Below, in pieces: positions 26,135-35,436 of a stretch of DNA of 57,474 nt. The notes under the pieces are model-generated. The model was given only the letters and a program-made list of their open reading frames with translations. It ran no database searches and was not told where the DNA came from. Source of the DNA: Gammaproteobacteria bacterium (GTDB taxonomy: Bacteria; Pseudomonadota; Gammaproteobacteria; Steroidobacterales; Woeseiaceae); NCBI GenBank assembly GCA_024639825.1, contig JAHEGH010000014.1, positions 1 through 57,474 of the forward strand, in the 5' to 3' direction. Made by a program: the position numbers and the translations under genes. How positions within the stretch are numbered: the first letter of the stretch is position 1; every line of letters starts with the position of its first letter.

Positions 26135-26623
26135 TCAAGTACCGAGCTTTGGCGGTTCGTCAATTTCACCCGCCTGTAAAATAGGGGCGACGTCCAGGTC
26201 GCTGGCATCCATCATCCTGGCAATCCTGAGGAGAGCGGAGCGCAGCATCTGTTGCTCCCAGTCCTCGAGCAGCCGGAATTTTCGATAAAACTCCGCCTGC
26301 AGTGGCTCGGGCGCGGCGGCCAGCGCGTCGCGGCCACGGTCGGTCAGGCTGACATTGACGACGCGCTTGTCCTTGCTTGATTTATCGCGCTTGACCATCC
26401 CGCCTCGCTCCAGGCGATCGATGATTCTCGTTACCGTAGCCTGTGAGACGACGATGTGCCGTGCCAGCGTACTGGTCGACGGATTGCCTTCTTTTTCGAT
26501 TCCCTGCATCAGCAGCAACTGCGGCGCCGTCAGCCCCGACTCTTTGGCGAGTTTTTGTGAATAGAGGTCTGTCGCCCGCATAATTCTGCGCAGCGAAATC
26601 AATATGTCGTCCGAATCTTTCAC
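26135..26623 (-). CDS. MarR family transcriptional regulator
   Basis: A 162-residue winged-helix repressor of the MarR family, acting as a cytoplasmic dimer on DNA and usually released by a small ligand. The recognition region is STSTLARHIVVSQATVTRII near 52-71, and the wing follows with MVKRDKSSKDKRVVNVSLTD. The flanking helices needed for dimerisation are present and the length is normal. Its targets are not evident. The MscS gene lies 37 bases downstream in the same direction and could be co-transcribed. The MarR may alternatively regulate the TPR-sulfotransferase gene. Confidence 0.9.
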   Translation of the reverse strand: MKDSDDILISLRRIMRATDLYSQKLAKESGLTAPQLLLMQGIEKEGNPSTSTLARHIVVSQATVTRIIDRLERGGMVKRDKSSKDKRVVNVSLTDRGRDALAAAPEPLQAEFYRKFRLLEDWEQQMLRSALLRIARMMDASDLDVAPILQAGEIDEPPKLGT

Positions 26624-26660
26624 TGCGTGTTGGACCTTGTCTCGGGAATAATCGCCGAGC

Positions 26661-28523
26661 CTAGCCTAATTGAAACCGATCTGCGATATCTTTGCCCAGC
26701 GCATCTTTTAATGGCAGCAGCCGCGGTGCAAAGTTGCGCCAAACTTCAAGGCCTCCCCGGTAAATCGGCTGCCGGACCTGTTCGGAGCTCGGCGTCCTGA
26801 CGTCCCGTTCCGTTTGATGAAACTCAAGACATGCTTTTTCAAACGGCAGCCCGCAGAAGTCCAGCATGCGTCGTACCTGTCCTTCGAGATCATCCACAAC
26901 GTCTTCATGCAGGACGCGCAGCACAAATCCCGGAAGTACCTCGTCCCAGTGGTCCATGAGGCGCACGTAGTCAGCGTAATACCTGCCGATATCGGTCAGG
27001 TCATAGCTGAACTCCTGGCCTTCGGCGAACAGCTGTTTCCAGGCGCTGAAGCAGCACGCCATCGGGTGGCGGCGTGCGTCAATGATTTTGGCATTTGGCA
27101 GCATCAGCTTGATCAGACCCAGGTGCCGGAAGTTGTTGGGCATCTTGTCAATAAACAGCGGAGCTTTTTGCCGGTGCACCCGCGTCTCATCGATGTAGGT
27201 ACGACCAAATGTCGCCAGTTCGTCCGGCGTCAGATCCACCAGGTTGTCGGGATACGTCGTGCCCTGTTGGCGTGCGCGCCGGCGCAGGTTCTGCGACAGC
27301 GATAGAACATTAGGCAGCTCGAGCGTGCCGTCGATCTGGCTATGCGAAGAGAGAATCTGTTCCAGGAGCGTGGAGCCGGCGCGGGGCAAACCGACAATGA
27401 AAATCGGGTCCGGTGCGTCATAACCAACGCCCGCTCTTTCCTCAAAGAAAGCAGCCGTGCAGACGCGACGCTGTCCCTCCAGGTCCGCAGACATGTCATC
27501 GGCGCTGTAGCGGCTCTGGCCTTTCTTCAGAGCGTTGCCTCGCGCGTAATGATCGAAGGCCGCGTCATAGTCACGGCGATCCTCGTGCGCTTTGCCAAGG
27601 GCAAAGTTCAGATAGATGCGGTCCAGGTGCGACAGGTTCGGGTTCTCACCCTGCTGTCGCATTTGCTGCAACTCATCGTCGCCGAATGAGTAGACCTTGA
27701 GGTTGGCGAGCGAATAATAGGCTTCGCCATACTGGGGCTGACTGGCGATGGCCGCACGGTAACTTTCGACGGCCGCATCGTAACGGCCTCGCGTCTTCAG
27801 TGCATGACCCCTGGAGGTTAGCGTAACCGGGTCTCGCGGCACCTCCTCCAGAATTCCGTCAAAGGTCTGCAGTGCTTCCTCATAATTTCCGGTCTGCATA
27901 CACTCGACGGCATAGATGGATCTCAGTTTGAGATTACCGGGGTCGCTGTCGCGTAGTGTTTTTGCCTGTGCCAACGCCTCATGAAACTTCTGGCGTTTGC
28001 GCAGAGCCTGGATGTAGTCGATGCGCGCCGGCATATTGTCGGGCTCGAAGCGCAGTGCAGCCTCCAGCAGGAACTCGGCGTCATCGAGGACGCCGAAACG
28101 CATGCCGATATCGGCCAACAGCCGCATTGCCGCGACGTGATGCGGAACCTTCTGCAGAAATTGGCGAACAATGTCCTCCGCTTTCAGCAGGCGCCCCTGC
28201 GCAATCAGGTCTATGACACCAAGGAGCGGTGCAGGCAATTCCTGCAGACGGGCAAGCTCCTGTTGCACCTGCGCGGCCTGCGGACCCATGCCCTTCGACA
28301 GCAGGATTTTGAGCTGCTCCCGCCAGGCCGCGACCAGCGCCGGATTAAAGTGAGTCGCACGGGTATACGCGAGCAGCGCCGCATCCGGCCGGCCGGCATC
28401 ACGCTGCGTGTGCCCTTCTTCCTGGTGGGCCCGACCATGGTCGGGCGCCAGCGCTTTGAGTTGTTGCAGTAACTCAAGCGCTGCGTCGAACCGCCCGCTA
28501 TAGCGATAGCAGACAGCGGACAT
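26661..28523 (-). CDS. TPR repeat sulfotransferase
   Basis: A 620-residue protein with tetratricopeptide repeats over about 1-340 and a sulfotransferase domain at about 370-610. The PAPS-binding loop GLPRAGSTLLEQIL is at 378-391, and DARRHPMACCFSAWKQ is the second nucleotide motif. It probably transfers sulfate from PAPS to a sugar or protein. The ATG at 28523 has GGAGG eight bases upstream. However, the frame stays open upstream through about 39 more TPR-like codons, including KRFDEALIDLDRVLQEDP, to the TonB receptor stop, with no ATG, GTG or TTG. A CTG at 28640 overlapping that stop could be the true start. Pairing with a TonB receptor gene suggests a shared function. Confidence 0.88.
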   Translation of the reverse strand: MSAVCYRYSGRFDAALELLQQLKALAPDHGRAHQEEGHTQRDAGRPDAALLAYTRATHFNPALVAAWREQLKILLSKGMGPQAAQVQQELARLQELPAPLLGVIDLIAQGRLLKAEDIVRQFLQKVPHHVAAMRLLADIGMRFGVLDDAEFLLEAALRFEPDNMPARIDYIQALRKRQKFHEALAQAKTLRDSDPGNLKLRSIYAVECMQTGNYEEALQTFDGILEEVPRDPVTLTSRGHALKTRGRYDAAVESYRAAIASQPQYGEAYYSLANLKVYSFGDDELQQMRQQGENPNLSHLDRIYLNFALGKAHEDRRDYDAAFDHYARGNALKKGQSRYSADDMSADLEGQRRVCTAAFFEERAGVGYDAPDPIFIVGLPRAGSTLLEQILSSHSQIDGTLELPNVLSLSQNLRRRARQQGTTYPDNLVDLTPDELATFGRTYIDETRVHRQKAPLFIDKMPNNFRHLGLIKLMLPNAKIIDARRHPMACCFSAWKQLFAEGQEFSYDLTDIGRYYADYVRLMDHWDEVLPGFVLRVLHEDVVDDLEGQVRRMLDFCGLPFEKACLEFHQTERDVRTPSSEQVRQPIYRGGLEVWRNFAPRLLPLKDALGKDIADRFQLG

Positions 28524-28636
28524 ATAGAGGGCCTCCAGGTTGGCCGGATCCTCTTGCAGAACGCGGTCAAGGTCGATCAGCGCTTCATCGAAGCGCTTCT
28601 CGACAATTTTTTGCCGTACGGCGGTAATTTTCCCGG

Positions 28637-31201
28637 TCAGAACTTGAACCCAAGCCGCACGCCGATCGTTCGCGGACGTGAATAGGTAACTCTCTGACGA
28701 TCGAAAACAAAGTCGCGGGCCACTTCGGCGCGCTCATCGGTCACGTTGTCGGCAAACAGTTCTGCAGACCACCGATCGGCAGTGACGCCCGCCGTCACCC
28801 CGAGGATTGTCCAGCTGTCCATGTCATCACGGTTAATCGTAACGATGTCGCTGAAGGCCCCCGAGGAGAACGACAGCATCGGCATCACGTGTGCGATCAG
28901 GTTGGTGTTCGTCCAATCCCACTCATAGCGCGCTCGCAGCGTCCCTTGAAATTCCGGTGCATAGGCCAGTTCATCGCCACGCCGCACGTCATTGGTCGGC
29001 GTTATCACGTTGGTAATCTCGGTATCCAGAATCGAGAACGCACCCGACACCGTCAGCCCCTGGCTAAACTCGGGCAGCCAGACAAAGTCACCCTCGAGTC
29101 CGATGATTTCAGCGTCTGCCGCATTGTCCGAGAAGAACAGGTTGGTGATGCTCGGGTCGAAGATGGTCGTTTGCAGGTTCTCGACATCGATATAGAACAC
29201 CGATGCATTCAACTGCAGTGTGGTGTCGAGCAAGCTCGACTTGAATCCCAGCTCCCAGTTGGTCACGTTATCCGTATCCAGAGCATACGGTACCGTGAAG
29301 TTATTCGGTCCCGCTGCACCGCCAGGCCGGTTCAGCAGCCCGGGGCGAAACCCTTCGGACCAGGTGAAGTAATACATTTTGTCGGCATTGGGCCGCCAGG
29401 CACTCGTGAACTTGAAGATCACACCGTCCGTTGCTGCCTTATCGGGCGCACCAACCGTGTTATCTGGCGCAAACTGCGCCGAGATGTTTGTGCCGAAGGC
29501 CTGGGCGTCCTCCGTCTGGCCGAGATTGAAGAACGATGAATTTGCGCTGCCTTCGAAGTCCACCTCGATGTCGTAGTAGCGGGCGCCAACGGTAAGCTCC
29601 AGCGTATCGGAAACATCGAATTTGGCTTCACCGAAGATGCCAAACTGTTCGTCGGTGCGCAGCACGTCGTTGCGGAAAATCACGCCTTCCGGAAACGGGC
29701 CGGCATCACTGAAATAGCCTGCTTGCGCGTTATTAATTTCGCCGGTGACGCTTATGTTGGTCAGCGGGTAGTTTGGCGCGAAGCCGGTCGAAACCCCGTC
29801 AAACCCAACGACATTCACGGAGCCCGGATACGTGAAATCGTTAAGTTCCGTCAGCTCCAGGTCCTGGTAGAACGCGCCCGCAGTGAGGCGGAAAGCCTTG
29901 GCCTGGTCCGTGGTAATGCGGAACTCATGGCTCGTCACTTTTGTTTGTGTCGCGCTGTCGACGAGCAAATTGGGCGCCTGACAGGTACCGGTCGGCGCGG
30001 CGGCCGGGTAGGTGACGCTGCCGTCGCAGATGTAATAAGGCAGGTACTGGCCGACGAACAAATAATCGGAGTAGTCAACGATCTGGTCCGTCTCGCGATC
30101 CGTGTAAGCTCCGGAGTAAACGACCTGCAGCTCGCGGACAAAGCCTTCGAGTGTCCACGCCGTATTGCTGAACTTGTCCTTTACGGAGTCCTGGCTGAAG
30201 CGCTGGATTTCGAGATCATTCAGCGTGGGGTCGGCAAAAAACACGCCATCCACGTCCAGGCTCTGTTCCATGTGCGCGACCAGCAGGCTCCAGTCCTCAT
30301 CGATATCCCAGCGAGCGCTAAGGCGTCCGCCCGTGTAGGTTGCTTCATTGAAGTCTTTCTCAACGAACGCGCTGTTATCGGCGGAGATAAAGTTGACGGC
30401 GCTCAGGTCGGCCGTTGACTGGAAACCAGCGCGCTGAGCGGTGACCGGGACGCCGTTGGCACGGACCGTGCCTTCAGGCCGGAATCGGCCGCTTTCACTG
30501 GCATCCCGCGTGCCGGCAACATTGTCGATGTAACCGCCCTGGGTGTCAGTATAGAAAACGCCGCGTAATGCAACGGTTTCGCTGATGGGCAGATTCAGAA
30601 CGGCCTCGAAGTTGCTGTTCATGTCACCATGAGCAACGCTCGCGGCACCAAGTTTGACGTTGCCGTATAGCTCGCCCATGTCTGGCTTGTTCGTTATCAG
30701 GCGCATGTTGCCAGCCTGCGAACTGGCACCAAACAGAGTGCCCTGTGGCCCGGCCAGCACCTCAATGCGCTTCAGGTCGGCCGCGTAAACATCGAGGTTG
30801 CGACCTGGTTGCGACAGCGGCTGATCATCGAGATAAAAAGCCACATTGGGCGCAAGGCCGGCAACGCCAGCCGTCGTCAGGTTGGGTGTCGTCGAGGCCA
30901 CACCCCGAATGTAAACGGTATTCTGGCCGGGTCCGCTGCCACCGGCCGTGACGCCCGGGAGCTGCAGCACATAGTCTGCGAAGTTATCGATCCCCAGCGC
31001 CTCGATCGTATCGCCCATCAGGGCAGTCACCGCAATCGGGACATCCTGCAGCGATTCCTCGACCTTGGTCGCGGTAACGACCACCTCCTCTATGTGGCGT
31101 TTGGGCTTTTGCTTTTGCGCGTGTGCGCCTGGTGCGTGCAGGGCTAGTGCTACTGCGGCAGCGACAGCGCCGCGGCGTGCGGACGGTGTTGATATGTACA
31201 T
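28637..31201 (-). CDS. TonB-dependent receptor
   Basis: An 854-residue outer-membrane gated channel that imports a bulky nutrient with energy from TonB-ExbBD. The signal peptide ends near HAPGAHA. A TonB box-like sequence, EEVVVTATKVEESL, precedes the plug domain, which includes QLPGVTAGGSGPGQNTVYIRG and VEVLAGPQGTLFGASSQAGN (shortened here). The 22-stranded barrel fills the rest and ends in the aromatic tail RLGFKF. GGGAG five bases before the ATG at 31201 marks the start. The ligand is not apparent; the immediate downstream gene is the TPR-sulfotransferase, so sulfated glycans are one guess. Confidence 0.93.
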   Translation of the reverse strand: MYISTPSARRGAVAAAVALALHAPGAHAQKQKPKRHIEEVVVTATKVEESLQDVPIAVTALMGDTIEALGIDNFADYVLQLPGVTAGGSGPGQNTVYIRGVASTTPNLTTAGVAGLAPNVAFYLDDQPLSQPGRNLDVYAADLKRIEVLAGPQGTLFGASSQAGNMRLITNKPDMGELYGNVKLGAASVAHGDMNSNFEAVLNLPISETVALRGVFYTDTQGGYIDNVAGTRDASESGRFRPEGTVRANGVPVTAQRAGFQSTADLSAVNFISADNSAFVEKDFNEATYTGGRLSARWDIDEDWSLLVAHMEQSLDVDGVFFADPTLNDLEIQRFSQDSVKDKFSNTAWTLEGFVRELQVVYSGAYTDRETDQIVDYSDYLFVGQYLPYYICDGSVTYPAAAPTGTCQAPNLLVDSATQTKVTSHEFRITTDQAKAFRLTAGAFYQDLELTELNDFTYPGSVNVVGFDGVSTGFAPNYPLTNISVTGEINNAQAGYFSDAGPFPEGVIFRNDVLRTDEQFGIFGEAKFDVSDTLELTVGARYYDIEVDFEGSANSSFFNLGQTEDAQAFGTNISAQFAPDNTVGAPDKAATDGVIFKFTSAWRPNADKMYYFTWSEGFRPGLLNRPGGAAGPNNFTVPYALDTDNVTNWELGFKSSLLDTTLQLNASVFYIDVENLQTTIFDPSITNLFFSDNAADAEIIGLEGDFVWLPEFSQGLTVSGAFSILDTEITNVITPTNDVRRGDELAYAPEFQGTLRARYEWDWTNTNLIAHVMPMLSFSSGAFSDIVTINRDDMDSWTILGVTAGVTADRWSAELFADNVTDERAEVARDFVFDRQRVTYSRPRTIGVRLGFKF

Positions 31202-31431
31202 GGAACTCCCGGGAGGTGCTCAAATTAGTATCAGCGCGCAAGTGTAAATTACTTCGTGCAGCAAGTACATGGCCGGCCTGATGCGGCAGAGAAATGGGTG
31301 GTTTTCAAGCAAAACGCTTGGTATCGTGGCCTCGCCTCGGCAAAGTTAGCAGCAAAATAGGCCAATCATTCGATTAGTCTGCCAACTTATTGCCCTTTGT
31401 ACGCTAACTAATTGAACGGTCGTCCATCGTC

Positions 31432-33027
31432 ATGCCACGCTTCCCTTACGACACCGATCACACTGTCGGTGAAAAGAACATTCAGTTTTTCGGGCTGGAC
31501 CTGCACAATCCCGTTTTCTTCACCAGCGCACTGCTGATTCTGTTTTTTGTGATCAGCACGCTGATTGCACCTGAATACGCCGCTGCCATCCTCGGCAACG
31601 CGCGTGAATGGACCCTCGAGCATGCACACGGGTTCTTCAGTCTGACGATCGCTGTGGTCTTTCTTTTTTGCATTTATCTTGCAGTTTCGCCGCTGGGGCG
31701 TATTCGCCTCGGCGGGCCAATGGCCACGCCCGATTTCGGCACGCCATCGTGGCTGGCTATGCTGTTTTCTGCGGGTGTCGGCATCGGCCTGATGTTCTGG
31801 GGAGCGGCAGAGCCGTTGGCCTACTACACCGGGTGGGGCGGAACCACCCCTCTGAACGCGATCCCGGAATCCGCGGAAGCGCGCCGCCTGGCAATGACCG
31901 CGACCATCTTTCACTGGGGCCTTCACCCGTGGAGCGTCTATGCGCTGCTGGGCCTCGCACTGGCATTTTTCACCTTCAACAAGGGCCTGCCACTCACGAT
32001 TCGCGCCTGTTTTTATCCGCTGCTCGGCGACCGGATCTGGGGATGGCCGGGACACGTCATCGATACGCTGGCCGTCGTCGCAACCATCTTCGGGCTGGCT
32101 ACGTCGCTGGGCTTCGGTGCCATACAGGCGGCATCAGGACTGCATTACCTGTTCGGCATCGACGCCGGGATTACCACCCAGGTGGGTGTCATCGTCGCGG
32201 TAACCTCGGTCGCCACGCTGTCGGTGGTCCGGGGCCTGGACAAGGGCGTTCGAGTGCTCAGCAACGTCAACAGTGTTTTTGCGCTGAGCCTGCTGGCATT
32301 CGTGCTGTTGGCCGGACCGACCGGCAAAATTTTGAGCGAAATTCCTGCCAATGCAGCACATTACCTGGGTGACATGCTGCCGCTCACGAACTGGTTCGAC
32401 CGCGAAGACAAAGCGTGGTACCAGTCCTGGACGATCTTCTACTGGGCGTGGTGGATTTCCTGGTCACCGTTCGTCGGGATGTTCATCGCGCGCATCTCCA
32501 AAGGCAGGACAATCCGCGAATTCATGACAGCGGTGCTGCTCATGCCGGTGGCGGTCAGCATTATCTGGTTTACCGTTTTCGGAACGACGGCGATTGAGCA
32601 GGCAGCGAATGGCGTCGGCGAACTCGCCAATGGCTTCACGGAAGCGCCCCTGGTGCTATTTCAAATGCTCGATAATTTGCCCATGGCAACGATCGTGTCC
32701 GCCTTCGCTGTGATCCTGCTGCTGATCTTTTTTATTACGTCTTCGGACTCGGGGTCACTCGTCATCGACACCATCACCGCTGGCGGCAAACTGCATGCCC
32801 CCGTAGCGCAGCGCATCTTCTGGGCAACCATGGAAGGCCTGGTGGCTGCCGTTCTGCTGTTGGGTGGCGGCAGTACTGTTCTGAGCGCCTTGCAGGCCGG
32901 CGCGATTACCACAGCGCTGCCATTCACGGTGATCCTGCTGCTTTGCTGCGTCAGTCTGTATCGTGGACTGTCGCACGAACTTGGTTCGCTGCTAAACCGC
33001 GCCCCGTCGGAAAGCGGCGCCGACTAG
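31432..33027 (+). CDS. BCCT family betaine/carnitine/choline transporter
   Basis: A 531-residue inner-membrane importer of quaternary ammonium compounds such as glycine betaine or choline, with twelve predicted spans. Family motifs are GVGIGLMFWGAAEPLAYY near 115-132, FHWGLHPWSVYALLGLAL near 160, and WWISWSPFVGMFIARISKGR near 338-357, which holds the conserved Trp-rich substrate segment. The C-terminal tail is short, so the long osmosensor tail of BetP is lacking. It is divergent from the TonB receptor with about 230 bases between. It may import compatible solutes alongside the trehalose genes further on. Its stop overlaps that of the next gene by four bases. Confidence 0.93.
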   Translation: MPRFPYDTDHTVGEKNIQFFGLDLHNPVFFTSALLILFFVISTLIAPEYAAAILGNAREWTLEHAHGFFSLTIAVVFLFCIYLAVSPLGRIRLGGPMATPDFGTPSWLAMLFSAGVGIGLMFWGAAEPLAYYTGWGGTTPLNAIPESAEARRLAMTATIFHWGLHPWSVYALLGLALAFFTFNKGLPLTIRACFYPLLGDRIWGWPGHVIDTLAVVATIFGLATSLGFGAIQAASGLHYLFGIDAGITTQVGVIVAVTSVATLSVVRGLDKGVRVLSNVNSVFALSLLAFVLLAGPTGKILSEIPANAAHYLGDMLPLTNWFDREDKAWYQSWTIFYWAWWISWSPFVGMFIARISKGRTIREFMTAVLLMPVAVSIIWFTVFGTTAIEQAANGVGELANGFTEAPLVLFQMLDNLPMATIVSAFAVILLLIFFITSSDSGSLVIDTITAGGKLHAPVAQRIFWATMEGLVAAVLLLGGGSTVLSALQAGAITTALPFTVILLLCCVSLYRGLSHELGSLLNRAPSESGAD

Positions 33028-33548
33028 ATCAGCCAGGCCCGTAACCACAGCCCGAGCTGGGTGCTGTAACCGATATCGCGGCGCACAACCCTGTGTTCGC
33101 TGTTGAGCACGTAGTAGGAAGGGAAGGCCTGAATCTGCCACTGCCGGGCAACGTTTGCGTCGCCAAGCACGACGGTGATGTTGAGTTCATGGCGCTCAAC
33201 GTAGTCACGAACCTCCGCCGCCGCGCGCCAGTCGAGGGCGACGGCGACGATCTCGATGTCATCCGTATCCCGCCAGCGACGCAGCCGGTTCAGGTTGCCG
33301 GAACTGGCTGCGCAAATAGCGCACCACGGCGCAAAGAAGTACACGAGCGCAGGCTTCGCGCTCGCATCTCCAAGATCGTAGGGCTGGCCGGTGAGGGTTG
33401 TGCCCCGCAGTGCGGGCGCAGCCTCCCCATCGGCCGCGAGCATGTTGCGCGACTGGAACGCCGTCACAGCAATGAAAACCACGGCTATTAGTCCCGCATT
33501 CAGCAGGAATGAGCGGATTTTTTCGGTACTCAGGCTAAGTCTCTTCAT
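33024..33548 (-). CDS. Thioredoxin-fold redoxin, membrane-anchored
   Basis: A 174-residue TlpA/ScsD-like thiol protein. A single N-terminal membrane span (about 14-32) anchors it with the domain facing the periplasm. The redox motif is WCAIC at 75-79, preceded by YFFAP, and the cis-proline follows in QAFPSYYVLN. The CAIC centre differs from the CGPC of the secreted homologue at 10502. It would reduce or oxidise periplasmic disulfides; the partner is unknown. A palindromic CTAG makes the stop codons of this gene and the BCCT gene overlap, tail-to-tail. Confidence 0.85.
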   Translation of the reverse strand: MKRLSLSTEKIRSFLLNAGLIAVVFIAVTAFQSRNMLAADGEAAPALRGTTLTGQPYDLGDASAKPALVYFFAPWCAICAASSGNLNRLRRWRDTDDIEIVAVALDWRAAAEVRDYVERHELNITVVLGDANVARQWQIQAFPSYYVLNSEHRVVRRDIGYSTQLGLWLRAWLI

Positions 33549-33668
33549 TGGCTTCTAAGTAGTAAACGTATGGATTCCGGTCCCCTTCTGTGGAACTCTA
33601 TACACTACGATCGAGAAAGACACGGCGTCAGCCAACGTAACTACAGTGATATCGTCGGGGAAGTCTTC

Positions 33669-34112
33669 ATGAAAACCCATACGCTTTTGATCACCTCAAT
33701 AGCCCTCTGTCTGTCCGCCTGTGGCAAGCAGGAAACAGCGCAACCTCAAGCTCAAGCACCGGAGAGCGATCAGTCCGCCGTACCCGCCGAGGAAACGCAG
33801 GCGACGGATGCCGGATTTAATGAGGCGTTCGTCAATCATATGCACGACCACGCGGCAAAGCTCGACGAGCTGATGTTTGCGCTGGCCGATGATGATCTTC
33901 TGGGTGCAGCGACACCCGCCTACTGGCTATCCCAACATGAGGCTGTGGACGGGGTTCCGGAGGAATGGCAGATCTACCTTACCGGCATGCGCAATGCAGC
34001 CTACGAGGTTGAAACGGCAAACGATCTTGAAACCGCACGAGCGGCTGCAGAGCAGATTTCGGCACAGTGCCAGGGATGCCACGACGAAGCCAAAGTCAGC
34101 GCTTTCGAGTAG
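33669..34112 (+). CDS. Cytochrome c'-like lipoprotein
   Basis: A 147-residue lipoprotein with lipobox LSAC (Cys18), a Gln/Pro/Ala-rich linker to about 45, then a helical domain. A single heme-c motif, CQGCH at 134-138, lies near the C-terminus, as in cytochrome c' and b562-like four-helix bundles. It should be periplasmic and carry one covalent heme, possibly binding gas ligands or transferring electrons. GGGGAAG lies ahead of the ATG at 33669, and a longer frame is open upstream without signal-peptide character. The heme attachment is inferred from one motif. Confidence 0.75.
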   Translation: MKTHTLLITSIALCLSACGKQETAQPQAQAPESDQSAVPAEETQATDAGFNEAFVNHMHDHAAKLDELMFALADDDLLGAATPAYWLSQHEAVDGVPEEWQIYLTGMRNAAYEVETANDLETARAAAEQISAQCQGCHDEAKVSAFE

Positions 34113-34140
34113 CGCTGGCCCGGGGCTGATAAGTCAGCTG

Positions 34141-35436
34141 TTAGTGCGCTGAGAAACCATACCACTGCGGCAGAAACACCAGGATGGACAGCACGATCAT
34201 CTGCAGGATAATAAATGGCACAACGCCATAGTAGATATCCGTGGTTCGGACTTCGGGTGGCGCAACACCTTTGAGATAGAACAGGCTAAAGCCAAAGGGT
34301 GGTGTCAGGAATGATGTCTGCAGATTCATCGCGACGAGGATTGCATACCAGACCGGGTTGATGCCCAGGCTCGCGGCGATCGGCACCAGGATCGGCACCA
34401 CGATGTAGGAAATCTCGACAAAATCGATAAAGAACCCCAGTGCCATGATGATCAGCATGGACAGGATCAGGAATCCCCATTCCTCGCCCGGCAAACTCAG
34501 CATGAAGTCCTCGACGACCGCGTCGCCGCCAGTGTAAGTAAAGACCATCGAGAATGCGGTAGCACCAATCAGGATCGCGAACACCATGGCCGTGATCTTG
34601 ACGGTCTCCAGGGAACTCTCCCAGACCATGCGAATCGAGAACCGGCCATAGAATGCGGCCAGAACGATCGCGCCAACGCCGCCGACCGAGGATGACTCTG
34701 TCGGTGTTGCCACGCCGGTCAGGATCGAGCCGAGTACGAGGATGATCAACACCAGTGGCGGGACGACGGCCTTCAGCGCATGAAATACCTGTTGGCTTTT
34801 CGACCCGGTCATCTGTTCGAGCCGAATGGGTGGCGCCAGATCCTTTCTCATCAGTGTGATGATCACAATGTAGGCGATGTAAAAGACGACCAGTGACAGG
34901 CCCGGCCAGAGGGCTGCCTTGAACAGGTCGCCGACCGGCTCCTGGAAAACATCGCCGAGGATGATGAGAATAATGGATGGCGGAATAATCTGGCCGAGCG
35001 TACCTGCGGCACAAATGGTCCCGGTGGCCAGGCGTTTGTCATACTTGTACTTGAGCATGACCGGCAACGAGATAACGCCCATGGCCACTACGCTGGCACC
35101 GACCACACCGGTGGAAGCCGCCAACAGGGTTCCAACCAGGATCGTCGAAATGGCGATGCCGCCACGAACCTCGCCAAACAGAAAACCCATGGATTCGAGC
35201 AGGCGTTGGGCCAGGTTGGATTTCTGCAGCACGATGCCCATGAATATGAACAGCGGGATGGCCATCAGGATCGTGTTATTCATGATCGACCAGATGCGGT
35301 GCGGCATCAGCGAAAACATCTCCGGCCCTTCGGCCAGCAGGCCGAAGAACAACGCAACCCCACCAAAAGTAAACGCCACCGGAAAGCCGACGAGCAGCAA
35401 CAACAGGGCAGCGGCGAACATGATGAGGCCGGTCAT
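34141..35436 (-). CDS. dctM: TRAP transporter large permease DctM
   Basis: A 431-residue large membrane subunit of a tripartite ATP-independent periplasmic transporter, the ion-driven carrier for organic acids. About twelve hydrophobic spans are visible, with the family's segments FIFMGIVLQKSNLAQRLLES, GVVGASVVAMGVISLPVML and TICAAGTLGQIIPPSI. The ATG at 35436 abuts the dctQ stop, so the two are coupled. The last gene of the operon, which reads dctP, dctQ, dctM on the reverse strand. Confidence 0.94.
   Translation of the reverse strand: MTGLIMFAAALLLLLVGFPVAFTFGGVALFFGLLAEGPEMFSLMPHRIWSIMNNTILMAIPLFIFMGIVLQKSNLAQRLLESMGFLFGEVRGGIAISTILVGTLLAASTGVVGASVVAMGVISLPVMLKYKYDKRLATGTICAAGTLGQIIPPSIILIILGDVFQEPVGDLFKAALWPGLSLVVFYIAYIVIITLMRKDLAPPIRLEQMTGSKSQQVFHALKAVVPPLVLIILVLGSILTGVATPTESSSVGGVGAIVLAAFYGRFSIRMVWESSLETVKITAMVFAILIGATAFSMVFTYTGGDAVVEDFMLSLPGEEWGFLILSMLIIMALGFFIDFVEISYIVVPILVPIAASLGINPVWYAILVAMNLQTSFLTPPFGFSLFYLKGVAPPEVRTTDIYYGVVPFIILQMIVLSILVFLPQWYGFSAH

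Noticed and set aside
31306-31320. CAAGC-AAAAC-GCTTG stem between the TonB receptor and the BCCT gene
   Set aside because: A five-base stem with no T-run on either side and in a divergent promoter region; no clear role.
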